Assembly: GCA_036491115.1 (NCBI GenBank)
Contig: DASXCQ010000059.1
Location: 1-64,000 of the forward strand
DNA from: DATEPR01 sp036491115
GTDB taxonomy: Bacteria; Actinomycetota; Actinomycetes; Mycobacteriales; Pseudonocardiaceae
Direction of reading: 5' to 3'
Length of the DNA: 64,000 nucleotides
How positions within the stretch are numbered: position 1 is the first letter of the stretch; each line of letters opens with the position of its first letter. The position numbers and the translations under genes were made by a program. Below the pieces are notes generated by a model. It ran no database searches. It was not told where the DNA came from and was given only the letters and a program-made list of their open reading frames with translations. Below, in pieces: positions 62,790 to 64,000 of the stretch.

Positions 62790-64000
62790 TCAGCCGCCGC
62801 CCTGCGCCTGCTGCTGTTGCGGCGGGGGCGGCAGGAACCGGCCGACGTTGGGCACCGGCATGCCGTCCACGGCGTGCTGCACGGCCTGCATGCTCAGCGG
62901 CGACCCGCCGGGCGGCAGCAGGCTCAGGATCGCCTGCGGCGCCGGTGGCAGACCGCCGGTGGCCGTGGCGTTGGCGATACCCAGCACCTGTGCGCTCCGC
63001 GTGTCCGGGACGCTGAACGCCACGCCGCGCGGGTCGACCACGTAGATCGGACCGCTGGTGAACTCACCCGCGCCGGTGGCCGCCCGCACCGCGACACCGC
63101 CCAGCTTCGGGTTCATGAAGAACTCGTTGATCCGGCCGGTGGGGGTACCCGAGCCGACCGGCACCATCGCCATGTGGCCGGTGGGGTTCTTCGCGTCCGG
63201 CGGCACTTCCAGGTTGAAGTCGGTGGTCACCCTGGTCTTCGCCAACGGCTGCCGCGGGTTGCTGAAGTCGGCCTGCCAACCGAGGCACATCACCGGCCGG
63301 AAGTTCGCACTGATGATCCTCGGCAGCGGGCCAGGGAACTCGCTCACGTCGACCTTCAGGCTGTTGGTGAAGTACTGCAGGCTGTTGGTGTCCTGCGGTG
63401 GCACCGGCGGGATCGTGCGCAACCCGTTGGAGTTCTCGTACATCGCGATCTGTGCGGTGGTCTCGCTGACCTGCTGAGCGCCGCCGGGGACCACGATGTA
63501 GAACCGCTGTCCACCGTCGGCCTGGTTGACCGCGAAGCTCTGGCCCACCTGCAGTTGCTGGCCGGCCAGCGATGCCGGCACCTGGCCATGACCGAGACCC
63601 GCTGTCGGGTCGGTGATCTCCGCGACGGACGGGATGGCGTTGAGCACCGCCGGGCTCACCACCCGATAGGTCGACGGGTTGACGTTGAGCGCGCTCAACA
63701 CGGGCGAACTGGTGTCCAACTGGGCGCGGACCGCACTGTCATCGGGGTGGTTGATGTCGCTGGCGAGGCCATACACCAGCCACAGCGTCTTGCCGCCGTC
63801 GCCGGACACCAGCAGGGCGTCGCCCGGTTTCAGGTTCGTCCCGATGTTGCGCAGGCCGACCAGGACCGTGGTGGTCGGCGCGTTGTGGCCGGTCGGGTTC
63901 TTGGCGTTGGGGTCGTTCGGGATCTGGTCGCACACCGCCCACGAGGTGGCCGGCTGGTTCGGCTTGGGCAGAGCGGTGGGACCGTCCGGGATGCCGGTCA
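62790..64000 (-). CDS. eccB4: ESX-4 core component EccB (C-terminal part, truncated by window)
   Basis: The reading frame runs off the window end; the N-terminal region and membrane helix are missing. The visible about 403 residues are the external EccB domain, with the Cys-containing SWAVCDQIPND, LLVSGDGGKTLWLVYG, YRVVSPAVLNAIPSV and a second Cys in PVMCLGWQAD, likely disulfide partners. The protein ends in a Pro/Gln-rich PPPPQQQQAQGGG tail. EccB forms the external part of the type VII complex. Two small genes follow on the same strand. An internal GTG at 63935 is not the true start. Confidence 0.93.
   Translation of the reverse strand, partial: TGIPDGPTALPKPNQPATSWAVCDQIPNDPNAKNPTGHNAPTTTVLVGLRNIGTNLKPGDALLVSGDGGKTLWLVYGLASDINHPDDSAVRAQLDTSSPVLSALNVNPSTYRVVSPAVLNAIPSVAEITDPTAGLGHGQVPASLAGQQLQVGQSFAVNQADGGQRFYIVVPGGAQQVSETTAQIAMYENSNGLRTIPPVPPQDTNSLQYFTNSLKVDVSEFPGPLPRIISANFRPVMCLGWQADFSNPRQPLAKTRVTTDFNLEVPPDAKNPTGHMAMVPVGSGTPTGRINEFFMNPKLGGVAVRAATGAGEFTSGPIYVVDPRGVAFSVPDTRSAQVLGIANATATGGLPPAPQAILSLLPPGGSPLSMQAVQHAVDGMPVPNVGRFLPPPPQQQQAQGGG

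Overview
The window is high-GC actinobacterial DNA whose gene order closely follows the guaA to ESX-4 segment of Mycobacterium tuberculosis (Rv3396c to Rv3450c). It adds Streptomyces-like developmental genes (a BldM-type regulator next to sigD and a WhiB3/WhiD gene), long secreted-protein linkers, GTG/TTG starts and apparent leaderless genes. This fits a filamentous actinomycete, probably Pseudonocardiales; the genus cannot be fixed from sequence alone. No tRNA, rRNA, IS element, prophage or CRISPR array was seen, and no gene-free stretch exceeds about 280 bases.

Layout. 54-10112 is an accessory, mostly regulatory stretch: a membrane Ser/Thr kinase, a LysR/DMT-exporter pair, a Crp-type regulator, a RibD-like reductase, a GNAT-like protein, a decayed NB-ARC/TPR gene, and a PspC envelope-stress group (response regulator, PspC-domain kinase, PspC/LiaF-like protein, small membrane protein). 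10126-16374 holds guaA, an aldehyde dehydrogenase homologue without catalytic residues, a Tat-lipoprotein flavin oxidase and a secreted Ig-domain protein. 16478-28780 is the conserved regulatory core: choD, guaB3, guaB, a DUF5319 gene, rsdA-sigD, bldM, a Rv3415c-like protein, a MerR-type regulator, whiB3/whiD and groES-groEL1 with a CIRCE element.

29047-32888 carries a GrpB-GNAT fusion and a GntR-controlled transporter/hydro-lyase pair. 32908-44298 carries the t6A genes (tsaD, rimI, tsaB, tsaE), alr, nnr and glmS in tightly overlapped operons, with a MerR/thioredoxin/MatB/hexapeptide-protein block separating tsaB from tsaE. 44461-50547 carries a hydrolase, a three-gene type VII secretion substrate cassette, glmM, and rplM-rpsI; rpsI has a 15-bp tandem repeat in its 5' end.

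50759-64000 is an ESX-4-type type VII secretion locus: two WXG100 genes, an Hsp70-like protein fused to an Rv3446c-type domain, eccC, eccD, two tandem mycosins, two small ESX-associated genes and the C-terminal part of eccB, which runs off the window.

How it fits together: purine synthesis (guaA, guaB), tRNA t6A modification, peptidoglycan precursor supply (glmS, glmM, alr) and chaperonins are essential housekeeping genes. Interleaved with them are envelope-stress and developmental regulators and a secretion system with two separate sets of candidate substrates.
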